Positions 22,471 to 34,520 of a stretch of 64,000 nucleotides of DNA are shown one piece after another. Below the pieces are notes generated by a model. That model did no database searches. It was not told the DNA's origin and saw only the letters and a list, made by a program, of their open reading frames with translations. Source of the DNA: Liriodendron chinense (lineage: Eukaryota; Streptophyta; Magnoliopsida; Magnoliales; Magnoliaceae); contig ML058370.1 of NCBI GenBank assembly GCA_003013855.2, forward strand, positions 186,001-250,000, in the 5' to 3' direction. Position 1 is the first letter of the stretch, and each line of letters begins with the position of its first letter. The translations under genes were made by a program, and so were the position numbers.

Positions 22471-23340
22471 TACCCTTGGGATGGAAATACCTATCGGTTA
22501 TTGCATGGGATAACATTGGTCGTATTGCGGAATTTATCGCATGTTTTGAAAAACATGGAGAAGCATTTGGAAATTAGTTGAATTTTTCAATGAAACTTAA
22601 GGAATTGTTAAAAAAGGCACTAATATACACTTTTAAATCATAAAATTACAAAAAATAAGTGCATATAATAGGTTTCCTTTGTACAGGGGTCCTAAGTTAT
22701 GCATTGTTTGACTAGGACTGATACGAGTATATTCAAAGCTTATTCATATAATTTATAAATGGAAGAAGACAAATATGAACACAAGTAATACATTCAAAAG
22801 GAAAAGAAGAAGTAGAAAACAAGAAATATACCTTTGAATAATGTATTTAATTGTGGCTCAGACCTACAGAGTTGCACGGTGGCTTAGAATCATCATCTCT
22901 ATTTCGACAGGGCTGGGAATAGTACTGATCCTCCACAAATCGACAACACTGTGACCTAGGTCATTGTAAAATGGTATCAGTAAAGATAATCTCTGACATA
23001 ACACTGGTACTCCACAAATCAACAATACTGTGACCAGGTCATTGTAAAATGGTAGTCAGTAAAGATAATCTCTGACATAACACTGGTACTCATCTTATCT
23101 GAACGGAATCAGTACGCCCGTCCATGGGTACTTGCGTAATCGTCACAATCTGTGGCTAATATGGATTCGGGGTGGGCACATATGCAGCTCTTGAGTATCC
23201 ATACTGTTGCCCATATCCATACTGTGGATATCTCTACCTGTATGCAGAAGTGAACTCTTGACTGTAGTCGAAAAACGATGTGTCGTAGTTGCTGGAGTCG
23301 CTCGCCACATAACCATTTAGTCTGTATCTATATCCATACT
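22471..23340. repeat. Non-coding, with a 78-bp tandem duplication
   Basis: At about 22930-23090 a 78-bp unit containing TCATTGTAAAATGGTA and ATCTCTGACATAACACTGG occurs twice in tandem. The rest is AT-rich with no recognisable gene. Confidence 0.6.
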
Positions 23341-24190
23341 ATCGCATAGAACTCGAGCTACCCTCCCAGTGTTCGTGATCTAGATCTAGAGCCACCCTGC
23401 TTCTCACGAATGCCCGTGTCCACCATGCACCGCACCAACAACTCAAAATCCGTCAACTTTTGGATTTGCTTCTTCTTCTGTAGCCTCTGACTCTCATGTC
23501 TTATTATAGATAAGGCAGTGTTGTGATTCTCCTGGTTGAGATCCATGGTCAGTGTCCTAGTTGGCATGATCAAAATCTCTCTTCCTAGTGAATGGGCTAA
23601 GAGGCTTCTGGAACTGACTACCAGGCTGTCTCGTTGTCGCCACCACCATCCCCACCACCACAATCACCGTCGTTGTTACTGTCACTGGAGTCACCATCAT
23701 CGCCGTCATCATCATTACTAGACCCATCACCCGCTTCGCTTTCTGTCTTGCTTTAAGTGTCAGGTAAAGTCTTGCCACCACGTGTCCTATGTGATAGTGA
23801 TTATTACAGCCTACTCTCTGAAATCTTTTGTCAATGGGTTGAAAGGTTCAGGAGGAAATCCAGCTTGCTCTACATGAGCATCAACATCAATTCCTTATAA
23901 TGTTGCCTCTTGCACTAAATGCGGCTTTGGTCGCCCTTTTTAAGTATCCAAGTCATTTGACCTTCCACTCGAAAAGTGAGTCCTCTATATCCTCTTCAGC
24001 ATATGGATGCTAACCGATCGTCATCAAGTCCAACAAGCCCTCCTATACTTTTCTTCTTTCTTCCGTGCATAGCAGCCTCTCTTGTAGCTTTATGCTTGTA
24101 GTAACAGTTCACTAGCTTTTGAAGCCTCTCGTACTCCAATTTGTTGCACTTGTTCACGTGAATAAGAGAGAAGGTGCTTCAATTTCTTTT
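23340..24190 (-). pseudogene. hAT transposase C-terminal relic
   Basis: Minus-strand translation in several frames gives, in order, LEYERLQKLVNCYYKHKA (around 24145-24090), IDVDAHVEQAGFPPEPFNP (around 23895-23840), an Asp/Ser/Asn-rich acidic run (around 23725-23640), then a basic RSRSR tail at about 23375. The first motif resembles the xRLxKLVYVxYNxRL segment near the C-terminus of plant hAT transposases, and an acidic tail is common there. Stops separate the pieces. The hAT dimerisation core was not found, so the family call is tentative. Confidence 0.4.
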
Positions 24191-24823
24191 GCAGGGTAAG
24201 GAGGACACCATATGTGTGAGCATACGGATAACTAGCCACTGCAAAGTCTCACAATCATTCCAATACATGGCCCACATAGATAATTTTTTTCTTAGTTTCA
24301 CATTTACTATTAAAATATGAAAACTAACTTTAACTTGTAAGATGTGACTAATGCAACAACTCACATGCCATCATCTAACTCCTCGCCCTTTGCGCAGCCT
24401 CACACCCAAACATTCCAACAGCATCACGAAATCTAACAATCTATTGATGTCATTTAGCATTAAGTGTTAGTATGAAGGTTTTGATGAAGTTAGAGAAAAG
24501 GCAAGCGTAGAACATGTTTACCTTATTACCAAAGTCTCCTTTCCCCTGATAGTTGGGGAGTAGCTCATCATACAACTTATGCATAACCCTCTTCTTGTCT
24601 TCATAGAGTTTTTAGCTATAGTGGTACTTGGGATTCAAGAAGTATGCTGAAACCCAACATGGTGCAAATATTCACATATCAGTACAATAAAATAGCCATA
24701 TATGCTAGCTATGTGAAGAACTAGTAAAGTACTGATGCATACTGATGATAAAAAAATAAATCATGTAACCACTTACTAGCCTAATGAAGTGGATGTGAAA
24801 GTGGAAGAAATCGTTAGATTAAA

Positions 24824-25143
24824 AGTGAGTTCTCTCTAACTAGGGGAGTCTAATTTAGGAGCTTTCCTACCACACAGATAATCCTCCTCTCATATTTTGA
24901 TGAAATTTCAGGATTTTCATAAATTTTTTATTTTTTATAGCTAAATTGATAATTTTCTTTTAGTTGATGACTTTTAGATAGAGAGTTGCAAACATTAGCA
25001 TTGTTATTTTTTATTAGTAGAGAGTTAGTTGTGATTAATACGATAATTACCAACGTTAGTGGTTAGTTAGGATTGTTTTATGAATACTACGCTTAAGATA
25101 TTGTAAAACTTTTGGATTCTTTGTAATGAAGCTACGTTCTCTT
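24824..25143. repeat. Diverged direct repeat, copy 2 (uninterrupted)
   Basis: Starts TGAGTTCTCTCT. Full-length match to 18068-18305 plus 22368-22470. It is the empty-site reference for solo LTR 1. Confidence 0.6.
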
Positions 25144-25524
25144 TTGAGTAAAGAGATGGAGAGAAGAAGAGGAAGGAGATTTCCCTTCTTCTTTTACTCA
25201 TGCTCAAAATGGGTTCAATGAACACTAGAGATGCTTGTAGATCCCTCAATCTTTAAGGATTTTGATGCTCTGTGTTAGAGCCGCTCGCTAATAGAGAAAT
25301 ACCTCATTGAATGTGATATATGTTTGAACTAGAAGCATACTTTCTTAAGTTGCATGCTAGATGTTATAAACCCTTGGGCACAAACCTTTTGGTTGCATCA
25401 TATAAATTTCCTCCATTACTGCATTGAGGAATGGGATATTCTTCTTTCATTTTTTTTTTTTTTTTTTTTTTTTTTTTGTAGAAGATAAGTAAGATTCTTT
25501 ATTTCCTCCAAAAGAGCACGCAAC

Positions 25525-25561
<37 letters not shown>

Positions 25562-25949
25562 GCACGCACAAAAGGGGGCCCACAACCTAGGCCAAGGGGA
25601 AAGGTAAAGAATGTGATCTTATGTCCATAAGCTACCATATATCATGATGATCCCAAAAGATTCCCCATTTGAAACAGGAGAAGTCTCTTTAAAAAGTTTA
25701 TTCTTTCCCATCCAGCAGAGCCTAAAGTAACTAGATTGGCATTATATCAGTTGATGTTACCCTTAGCATCCTAGTTGGTCAGGTAACTCTGTGTTGTCTA
25801 GACATTGATATCCTAAATAGACTTAACCTTTGTGGCAGTAAACTATTGAGAATAGTAAGCATTTCATTTGGCTTGGGAAAAGACGCAGGATAATCTTCCA
25901 TACAAATATCAAATATGTCCTCTTATAAGTAGATGATGCAATCATCTGG
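25144..25949. repeat. Non-coding with poly-T and (CA)n tracts
   Basis: Poly-T at 25450-25478, then (CA)n at 25528-25557 grading into (CGCA)n to 25570. No gene was recognised. Confidence 0.6.
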
Positions 25950-26420
25950 TATCATTTTCCTTACAATCTTCTTAACCTTAGAGTTATACACCACTCACCA
26001 TCTTTGATTACAGATGTACCCAATCTCCCCTTGCGATGCCTAGCCCCTTGAGAAATCCTTCCCAAGCCCTTGCAAGTATTGGAAACCCCTCGCCCTTAGA
26101 GAACACTCGTAAGAATCGTACCACAACTTCGAAAGCCTTAATTACGAATTAAGCTTTAAATAGCCGCACTTATGCAAAATCGCGTAAGCTAGTCGGTCCT
26201 ACCTTCGGTTCGACCAAATGCACCCATCGGTCAGATTGAGTCGAACTGACTCACAACTTCTTTCGGATCGAAATCGGCCAAAACATTACAACGAGCAAGC
26301 TGTAAAAATCGGATTGAAAATCATCAAAACTTCACAGCGAGTAATCCTATGATATCACTCTGGTTCAGTCAAACTGAACCCTTTTTCGGTCGAACTAAAA
26401 AGTGCCTCCTCTACCCAACA
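25950..26420 (-). mobile_element. Candidate copia 3' LTR (minus strand)
   Basis: Lies downstream of the copia RNase H end at 26565 on the minus strand. A possible LTR start, TGTTGGGTAGAGG, is at 26420. U3 is rich in TTCGGTTCGACC-type palindromes (26185-26395), and a TATA-like TATTTAAAG is at about 26154-26163. The end of the LTR and its partner were not found. Confidence 0.45.
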
Positions 26421-26564
26421 GATTGGTAGAATCCAAGGCATCCTGCACAACAATCTCCACCTTGACTTGCATTCTGCCAAGTCGCCTAGAAGACCTCCAG
26501 TGCAACCTCCACCTTGAGCATAGACCGCTCCATCCGCACCCCTATGCAAGGATGCCTAATCCCA

Positions 26565-26875
26565 TCAATGGCTGGAGAGATTGATCAAGTCCAAACAATG
26601 CTTAAACTTCTCTGTGGCCACCGGTTTTGTTAACATGTTCGCGGCATTATCGTCCGTATGAATCTTATGAAAATGGATCTCTCCTGAAGTAATGAGCTCT
26701 TGTATCTTGTGGAACCTTATGTCGATGTGCTTGGTTCGTGCGTAATACACCTGATTCATCGCTAGATGGATATCACTCTGACTATCACAATGCAATCGAA
26801 TCGCCTCCTGCGCCTTCAGCCCGAGTTCTCCTATCAGACCTTTCAACTACAATGCCTCCTTTGACGCCTCTGTCA
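26565..26875 (-). pseudogene. Ty1/copia RNase H C-terminal fragment
   Basis: An open 93-codon stretch ends at the normal pol C-terminus. It contains CDSQSDIHLAMNQVYYARTK, HIDIRFHKIQELI, and DDNAANMLTKPVATEKFKHC, the usual end of copia polyproteins. The reading continues upstream as TEASKEAL up to 26875, where the element at 26876 interrupts it. The upstream half is not found beyond 29677, so this is a fragment and not a simple nested pair. Confidence 0.85.
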
Positions 26876-26893
26876 TGTAGATTTGTAGAAGTT

Positions 26894-26941
<48 letters not shown>

Positions 26942-27263
26942 TGAGAGAGCTCAAAATGTGAGCAGCCTCTTTTTCTTATTCTATTTATATGTAGGGTTTC
27001 CCCTATTTACAAATTACATCATAACCCCCTAATAATATAAAATTACACATAAGTCCGTACTTTGCATATTTACAACTAAACCCCTACAGAACAAATAAAT
27101 GTTCCGACACTCCCTCTCAAGTTGGTGTATGAATATTTGTCATACCTAACTTGCTCAAAATCTCTTGCAACATAGGAGAAGTGAGCGCCTTTTTTAAAAT
27201 GTCAGCTAACTGCTTAGTTGATTTAACAAATGGAGTGCACAACGTTCTGGAGAAAATCTTCTC

Positions 27264-27791
27264 TCAAATGAAATTGAGATCTACTTCAATATATTTCATC
27301 CTTTCATGGAAGACTGAATCAGATGCAATGTGGATGGCAGCTTGGTTATCATAATAGAGAGGAGTAACAGAGTTGATAGGGAAACCAAGCTCTACCATTA
27401 TAGATCTCAACCATAGAATCTCACAAGTTCCCTGAGCTATAGCTTGATATTCTGCTTTTGCACTAGATCTAAACACCATTGACTGTTTTTTACTTCTCGA
27501 AGTCACCAGATTACCTCCAATAAAGGTGCAATAGCCAGAAGTTGACTTTCTGTCAGTTGGACACCTTGCCCAGTCAGCATCAGAATATCCAGTAATATGA
27601 ACATGTCTATGATTAGCATAGAGAATATCGCATCCTGAACATGATTTCAAGCATCTCAGTAGACGGTACACAGCATCAAGATGTGATGATTTCGGCAAAT
27701 GCATGAATATGCTAACAACACTCACAGCCTGAGTGATATTTGGCCTTGTAATAGTTAAGTAGATCAACTTTCCAACCAATCTTTGATACAT
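27264..27791 (-). pseudogene. Copia RNase H domain (in 26876-29677)
   Basis: A 175-codon open stretch with YQRLVGKLIYLTITRPNI, GYSDADWARCPTDRKSTSGY, AKAEYQAIAQGTCEILWLR and YYDNQAAIHIASDSVFHER, the hallmark blocks of copia RNase H. The frame is lost at its C-terminal end (EVDLNFI) near 27264, and the frame linking it to the reverse transcriptase is broken. Confidence 0.9.
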
Positions 27792-28980
27792 GCCAAGGTC
27801 TGTCGGACTATCACCCTCAGATTCATGTAAATAATGTTTTTTTATTCATAGGAGATGAGGCAGGGCGAGTACCAAGCTTACCAATCTCATTGAGCAAGTC
27901 TAGAGTGTATTTTCTCTAAGATATAAAGATACCCTTGGATGAACGGGCAACTTCAATCCTTAAGAAACATCGAAGAGGACTAAGGTCTTTAATTTCAAAT
28001 TCCTTACTCAACATCTATTTGACATGTTCTATAAAGTCCAAATCATCTCCAGTGATGATTATATCATCCACATAAACGAGTATAATGGTTCGACTCTCTT
28101 GCCGAGTGTGAAGAAACACATTATGATCCAATTGGCATTACCTAAAGCCAAATGAGAGAACTGCAGAACTGAACTAGGCAAACCACGCTCTTGGAGATTG
28201 TTTGAGGCCATAATGAGCCTTTTTCAGCTTACACACTTTCCCATTCTCCCCCTTAAGTCGAAACCTAGGGGGAAGATCCATATAAACTTCTTCAGTCAGA
28301 TCCTCATGAAGGAAGTCATTCTTAACATCCAGTTGATATAATGGCCAAGAAAGATTGGTTGCTAAGGAGATGATCAAGCGAACTGAGGTCAATTTGGCCA
28401 TAGGAGAGAAGGTCTCATTATAATCAACACCATAATTTTGCGTATACCCTTTATCAACTAAATGCGCCTTGTAACATTTGAAGGGAATGAGAAACCAAGA
28501 GGAATAATGTAAGAGAAGATGGAAAAAGAGAGATAGGAGATTTTGGAGAGAGAGAAAACATGTCTACTTCCCTTGAATCTTATTCATATGTATGTAGGGT
28601 TTTCCCCTTGTTACATCATAACAACTCACAAATGCCATATTTGCAAATAAGCCCAAACATACTTTATTACAGAAAAGACCCTACTTTACTAATATTCCAA
28701 CAAAATTCAATTGATCTATCAGCACGATACTTGATAGAATACACCCACTTGCACCCCACAATGTGCTTGCCCGCAGGTAAGGAAACAAGATCTCAGGTGT
28801 CATTCTTATCAAGGGCAACCATTTCTGCCTCCATCGCTTCCTTCCACACAGGAACTGCAAGTGCCTGAACAACTAATTTGGGAATAGAGGAGAAAGAGAT
28901 GGCAGCAAGGAAAACACGATATGTAGGAGAGAGTCATAAGAAACAAAGTTAGAAATAGGATGCAAGGTTGGATGATGGCT
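27792..28980 (-). pseudogene. Copia reverse transcriptase, broken by a solo LTR
   Basis: Minus-strand pieces: PISNFVSYDSL linker (about 28945-28910), WKEAMEAEMVALDKN and VGCKWVYSIKYRADRSIE (about 28845-28710), a 224-bp LTR insert (28479-28702), then GYTQNYGVDYNETFSP and LYQLDVKNDFLHEDLTEEVY (about 28450-28290). A YxDD-like block lies near 28080-28060 (reverse complement of CCACATAAACGAG). Multiple stops are present. The N-terminal part is joined to the primer-site side without gag or integrase. Confidence 0.85.
28479..28702 (-). mobile_element. Solo LTR inserted in the copia RT
   Basis: On the minus strand it starts TGTTGGAATATTAG and ends CATTCCCTTCA. The target duplication reads AATTT/AATGT on the minus strand (28703-28707 and 28474-28478). 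Removing it restores the continuous RT reading SIE to GYTQ. It shares the TATGTAGGGTTTTCCCC block with its host's own LTRs, so it is a relative of the same copia lineage. Confidence 0.8.
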
Positions 28981-29743
28981 ACGAGTATGGGAAGCAACAG
29001 GAAATGATGGATGAGTAATGGAAGCGGGACTGAGAGAATTACCTGATGTAGAAGCTACTGAGAACATTGCTAGTTGTCTAGAGTCTGCATAAGGGTAGCA
29101 TTCCTTGATAGATCATAAAAAACGGTCCATAATGAGTGGATCCCAATGAATATAAACCACCGATTCAAAAGAAGTCTGAGAAATTGACGATTTGGGGATG
29201 TTTTCCAAAAAAAAAAATGGTAAAATCCAAAAAAAAAAAAAAAAAAACCAAACGAATCCAAAAAATAATGAAAAATGCTCATAATTCCTCCCATGTGTAG
29301 CTGCACCTGGTGGTGTGGATCTTGACCCAAATCAATCCGTACAGGTCCATATGGCTGACGTTAGCAGCCCCCTGCATCAGAAATCCTTTGAGCTTCAATC
29401 CTCCTTGTGTATAGATCCTCAATTTCCAGTAGAACTGATCGAATAATGCTTTGATACCATGTAGATTTGTAGAAGTTGTAGAGAGAGATGAGAGATGAGG
29501 AAAAGTTGAGAGAGCTCAAAACATGAGCAACCTTTTTTTCTTATTCTATTTATATGTAGGGTTTCCCCTATTTACAAATTACATCATAACCTCCTAATAA
29601 ATATAAAATTACACAAAAGTCCCTACTTTGCATATTTACAGCTAAACCCCTACATAACAAATAAATGTTCTAGCACAGAGCACCATTCATCAACTTCCCA
29701 TCTTTGCTGATCAACGCGTCTGCAAAGCCTCTATGTTATGAAA

Positions 29744-31390
29744 TTTTATTATTATTATTATTTTTTTTTTTTGGTTTTTTGGTAAAGCAAGCGAGGCTAA
29801 CTCTCTTATTACTAACCCAAGGCAAAGCCTGCTAAAGATACAACAAGAGGGCAAAGCCTAAAGATAAAACAAAGAAAAGAAAAGGCAACCCACACCCCGG
29901 GTGCAAGGGAAGGAGAAGGAACCACACCCCGGGCATAAGGGAAGGAGAAGAAGATAGTAACGAAGGAGAGGGAGAAAGGACCTCTAGGGAATGAAGGACC
30001 CACATCCTAGGCGAAGCATTAAATCAAATCAACAATCTCAGTCTCGATAAGAAATCTAGTGGTGGAGCTCACATGAATGCCAACCAAAGAAGATAAGACA
30101 GTCTTTAGGCGATCTGTTATAACACCACAACAACAGTTGTTTGAAGTGGCAAAATGGTGTAGTTGCTTCGCCAACAAGCGCATCTCCCAGGAAGAGGTCA
30201 GTGGATCTTTGATGGCTTGGAGGCTTTGCGGGTTGCCCATCAAAATGGTAGCACCTGCATGATGATCAATTGAAAAAAGCGGTAAGGCCGTTATTATCGT
30301 TTGCAAGCACTTGTCCATTATCCCTTGAGTGATATATTCGGAGACGATTTCCCAAACGGGAGAAGCATTGGGAGAGCAACAAATGAGCCCAACCTTAGAA
30401 GAGGAAATCGCAACACAAGCTAAGGTCCAGCTAGGGCATACTGTGATGCCTAATAGGTAGCAGATGGGTGGTAAGATGACTGCAGTAGGAAAGTCCCAAG
30501 GCGCTGAAATGGCACTTGGAGCTTTAGTAGTTATGGAAGGCCCAAACTGGAAGAGAGCCCTAGCCCTCATCTCTCAAATGATATTCTTGAAGATAAGTCT
30601 CCTTTGGAGAAGATTTTTTTTAAATATGCGGTTGTTCCTTTCTCTCCAAATATTCCACACATGGGCCGGGAAAGAGAGCTTGTAGAGGAGAGAAGAGATA
30701 GGATCAGATGCATTTTCCACAAAGAAGGTGACAGGTTGGTGCATAGTGGGATGATGAGAGAAAGGAATAGAAAGCTTTGAATGCAGATTTCTCCAAACCC
30801 AATTTATGTACCTACAAGAGAAGAATAAGTGATTAATAGATTCAAGACTATGTTGACGAAAAACACAGGTAGTATCATCTATAATATTGAAAGAGTGAAG
30901 CAGGTCTTTAGTTTTAAGCTTCCCATGGAATACCATCCAAGCCACAATGGAATGTCTAGGAATAGAGCCACTGAACCATAAAAGATCTCACCAAGGCGGA
31001 CTATGGTTAGCAGGTCTGCAGGCTTTTAAGGCGGAAGCAAAGCTAAAGGCACCATCAGGAGAAAGAGTCCAAACAATTTCATCTTGCATCGGAACAATTT
31101 GGTACTGCTTAATCTCTTGGGAAGTATTAGCCAAAGAAGCATTGCCTGGGTGGGGAAACTACCACTCAAAATCATGGATTAGGTGACGGACTAGAAAGTC
31201 AGTACCTAATCCCAACTCATGAATGGCAGAAGGACCCAAACGATCATAGAGGCTAGAGTCCACCATCCAGGGATCAAACCAAAAATCTGTAGATTACCCG
31301 TTTCCCACAAGGAATTTAGTGTGGGCCTTGGCAATGTCATGAACACTGAGAATGTTGTGCCAAGCCCATTCTGCTAGGAATTTAGTATGA
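29744..31390 (-). pseudogene. L1 LINE ORF2 C-terminal region: RT end, zf-RVT, RNase H
   Basis: Minus-strand reading gives FDPWMVDSSLYDRLG (about 31270), an open zf-RVT block at 30945-30574 with MVFHGKLKTKDLL, CRYINWVWRNLHSKL and HVWNIWRERNNRIF, then an RNase H-like block with DPLTSSWEMRLLAKQLHH (about 30220). A poly-A tail in element orientation occurs as the T-run at 29760-29772. The 5' end is truncated near 31390. Frameshifts and stops separate the blocks, so it is inactive. Confidence 0.85.
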
Positions 31391-31399
31391 AGTTCCAAC

Positions 31400-32720
31400 C
31401 TGTTCTGCTGCAGCGGTTGACTTGTCTTCCCTCGCAGGTTCTATTGGCCCTCTCTCCTTATGTTTGGTGCACCTTCAATGCGAGCCATTCATCAACAAAA
31501 TCCAGGTCCATCATTGCAGGTATGAGTGAAGTTACTTGGCTCTGGGCCTATTTCCCTGCTAGTGAGCCTGCCCTATATGCTTGTGTGGTTTTCGATTTTG
31601 TGCGATCTGTTTCTCTGCTGTGAAGACGGAAGCTCTAATGTTTTTTGTTGATGTTAGTTTGGGGGTCGGTATATTGTAACTTGGTAGTAATAAGGTTGTG
31701 GAGGCTGGGATGGCTGAGTTGTTGCAAGCCTTCCCGGAGGTTCCCTTTCCTCTGCTTTACCCAGAGGGAAGCTTGCAGCCAATTGTTTAATGAGCCTGTT
31801 TATTGTTTGTTCTGCTGTCGTTTTTCTAGAGTTTGAGGAGGCTTCATGCTTTTTTATTTATTTTTATTTATTTTTATTTTTTTTATAGTAGAGTATGATA
31901 TGTTGGGGTATATGATAGGCGAGACCTGGTTCCTTTTGTGGTGCCCACTCGAAGGTAGTAAACTTCTCCATAATCAACAAAGTTATAGGTGGTGTGCTCC
32001 CACCTTTCTCCTCAAGATACCCGTTGCCAACCCCAAAAGAGAAACGAAGAAACCATCTTCGTTGAGAATCTAGTCATTTGGGTGGACTTACAGGAGGTGG
32101 ACTCAAAAGAGGCAGATTCTTTCCACTCAATTAATGACTTTGAGAGAGGAAGAAACAGGGCTAAAGGGGAAGACACCAAGAACTAAGGAGAGGGGAGTGT
32201 TGATGAAAACGAGGCTCAGAATTAGAAAATTCATGTGGCACCTTTGGGTTGTGCAATCTGCTTGGGTCTTAGATGATTAGCATGTTATCATGGAATGGGA
32301 GAGGTCTGAGAAATGTGCCACCGTTAGATATGTCGGCAAGTTAGTAAGGCAACACAAGGTTTTTATTCTCGTTCTCCAAGAGTTGATGCTAAATGCTCCC
32401 AAACTCCCAAGAATAGCACAAAAGCTGGATTTGAGCAGATGGTGAACGAGCCAACATCAAAAGGAAAAATATGGTTGATGTATAGGAGATCTATACAGAT
32501 TTATGATAGTGCTAATGTGTTTTGGTCAGAGTAAAGCTGAGGGCAGCGAAAAGTAAGTGGTGGTATTGATTGTGCATGCCAAGTTCGACAAGAGAGAAAG
32601 TTATGGCAGAAAATCCGTCAAATGGGAAACTCAACAAGAAACCCATGGATGGTGTGTGAGGACTTTAACGTGGTCGTACCTGCGGAAGAAAAATTAGGGA
32701 GCAAATGATGTTATGAAAGC
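31400..32720 (+). pseudogene. L1 LINE 5' region: ORF1 tail and endonuclease start
   Basis: On the plus strand, MLSWNGRGLRN at about 32280 and RRKLWQKIRQMG followed by PWMVCEDFNVVVPAEEKLG (about 32600-32700) match the N-terminal part of L1 ORF2 endonuclease. The upstream part (31.4-32.2 kb) is compatible with an ORF1 C-terminus but has no diagnostic motif. It stops abruptly at about 32720. It lies head-to-head with the minus-strand LINE at 29744-31390, so two insertions or an inversion are needed. Confidence 0.7.
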
Positions 32721-32987
32721 CAAATCTGCCTTCTGCTTTTTTTGAAGTCATGTCATTGTTGAAGATCACTCTTGGAGAATTTGAAATATCAGCATTGCTC
32801 GCATTATTATTCATGGAGTTTTGCTCATTTTAAGTGTTAAATTTTATCATGACTCTTTCGACTTTTGAAATATTAGGAATGTTCGTTCATTGTTTGGTTT
32901 TCTGGTATTTGAGATATTAACTTGATTCTTTGTTTATTACCTAAAACCATGACTTTTTCTGATTTTATCAAATACTTTGGTGACTTC
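32721..32987. other. AT-rich spacer, no feature seen
   Basis: Repeated TTGAAATATTAG/TTTGAGATATTA phrases only. No coding or element end was recognised. Confidence 0.4.
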
Positions 32988-33071
32988 TTTTTTTTTTTTT
33001 CTTGTTAGTCATGCAACGCACCCATTGTGTTTGCTGCACAACACACCCACACGGTTAGTCACACGATGCAC
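32988..33071 (-). mobile_element. SINE 3' part, split by solo LTR 2
   Basis: On the minus strand this continues the SINE from 36957-37065. An A-rich tail in element orientation is seen as the T-run at 32989-33000. The two pieces join exactly at the TGCAC duplication of solo LTR 2. Confidence 0.6.
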
Positions 33072-34520
33072 TGTAACAACCCATATTTTCAAATCATACG
33101 GAACCTGAATAGGTACTCAAGTTTAGCGCTAATTAACTAAATTTGATTAATTAACTGCGGTTAGTAGACAAATAAATACGCTTGATCAAATTCAAATAAG
33201 ACACAATAATGTACGCTACCAACTAGATAATCCGACGTACGGAATTGATTACTCGAAATCGGACCATTCACGGCTAAAACTCTTAAAATGACTCTAGACC
33301 GTTCGTTAGGGGACCAATGATCAGGAAGTTATAGCATTACAGTCGACGTAGTGGACTTGTCAAAGTGTGCAAATTAGCTTGTCCGAGCAACACTCCGAAA
33401 TGCAGAACTTATCCCCGAAGCTAAGAGCATGCGTTTGCGAGCTCCGCCTCAGTTTTGATCCAAAAAGTCTATAAATAGAAATTCTTTTAGAATTTAGAAA
33501 TCGGATTTTTAAAACCCTAGTTTTGGGTTTTCTCTAGGGTTTTTAAGCCATTTTCTTCGTAGATCGACGAGTAGCTGCCGTAATTCAGTTCCAATCGCTA
33601 CATGCAGTAGCCTGGAGGTAAGACTACCTACTGTGTAAATGAAAGCCGATTTTCCATGCGTTCTCTCCGTCCTAAATCACATCTGTTTGTGATACGGGTT
33701 TTGGGTTTCATGCAGTTTCGAAATACGTATTATAGGCGAGTTCGATACGTAGAACCTCATCGAAAGGTGGGGACTATTTCTTCCAAGTTAGGATTTATCC
33801 GCCTAAATTAGTTTCAATTAATGAATTAAGTAGTCATAAATGTATTTATTTTGGATTTAATTGATAACCATGTATTTATTGCTTTACTTTAATATAACTG
33901 CTATAGAAATTTCATGCATGTTAAATTCGGTATTCATATGGAAATCTGGCGAAATGGGGTGTATGCCCAAAATGCATATCAAGTGTTTGGTGAAATGCCT
34001 GAAAGGCAGGATCACGTTAAATGATATTCAAAATACCGAATTGTAAAGCGGAATTGCTTTTGTAGTATTGTAAGGGCGATTTGTTACATTTACGCCATAC
34101 TTGAATAACATGAATTGCAAACGTTTAGCTCGGATCGATGACCGAAAACTGCATGTATGAAACAACCTACTTTGGGTTGGTATTCATTGACTCATCCGGT
34201 TAACCGAGGCAGAACCGGGCTGACCAGCACAACTAGGGCTACCAGGGTGATTTCACCCAAGGCCGGTCACGCTGAGGTTCGCTTGATCCATCGGATTAGC
34301 CTGAGTCGGAGTCGATTCCTATTGTGTGAAATGGATGCTACACACCTAAGAATGGAACCTGGAATACCAAAATCTTCGATACTACGTAGTCTACTTATAA
34401 CCATTAGCAGAAACACCGTCCACGAAGTCTCAATGAGCCAGACGTGGTGGTAGGGGATACCGTGTCTGTGTTGTCTGCCTACGCTGGTGATGAGCCCCTG
34501 TATTGTTCCATTGCGGATAT

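Larger units (their letters stand above)
26876..29677 (-). mobile_element. Defective Ty1/copia element with both LTRs
   Basis: LTRs at 26876-27109 and 29460-29677 (minus orientation), sharing TGTAGATTTGTAGAAGTTG and the downstream 170 bp. The left one is lengthened by a (GA)n run. The primer site reads TGGTATCAAAGC on the minus strand (29448-29459), abutting the LTR. The purine tract TTGAGAGGGAG is next to 27110. The interior keeps a linker, reverse transcriptase and RNase H, but gag, protease and integrase are gone. Flanks TGTCA and GAGCA do not match, so the element may have recombined or lost flanking DNA. Confidence 0.85.

Noticed and set aside
23358..23781. Trp/His-rich and Val/Thr/Met-rich ORFs
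   Set aside because: Alternative frames of the GAT/CAC-rich acidic stretch of the hAT relic.
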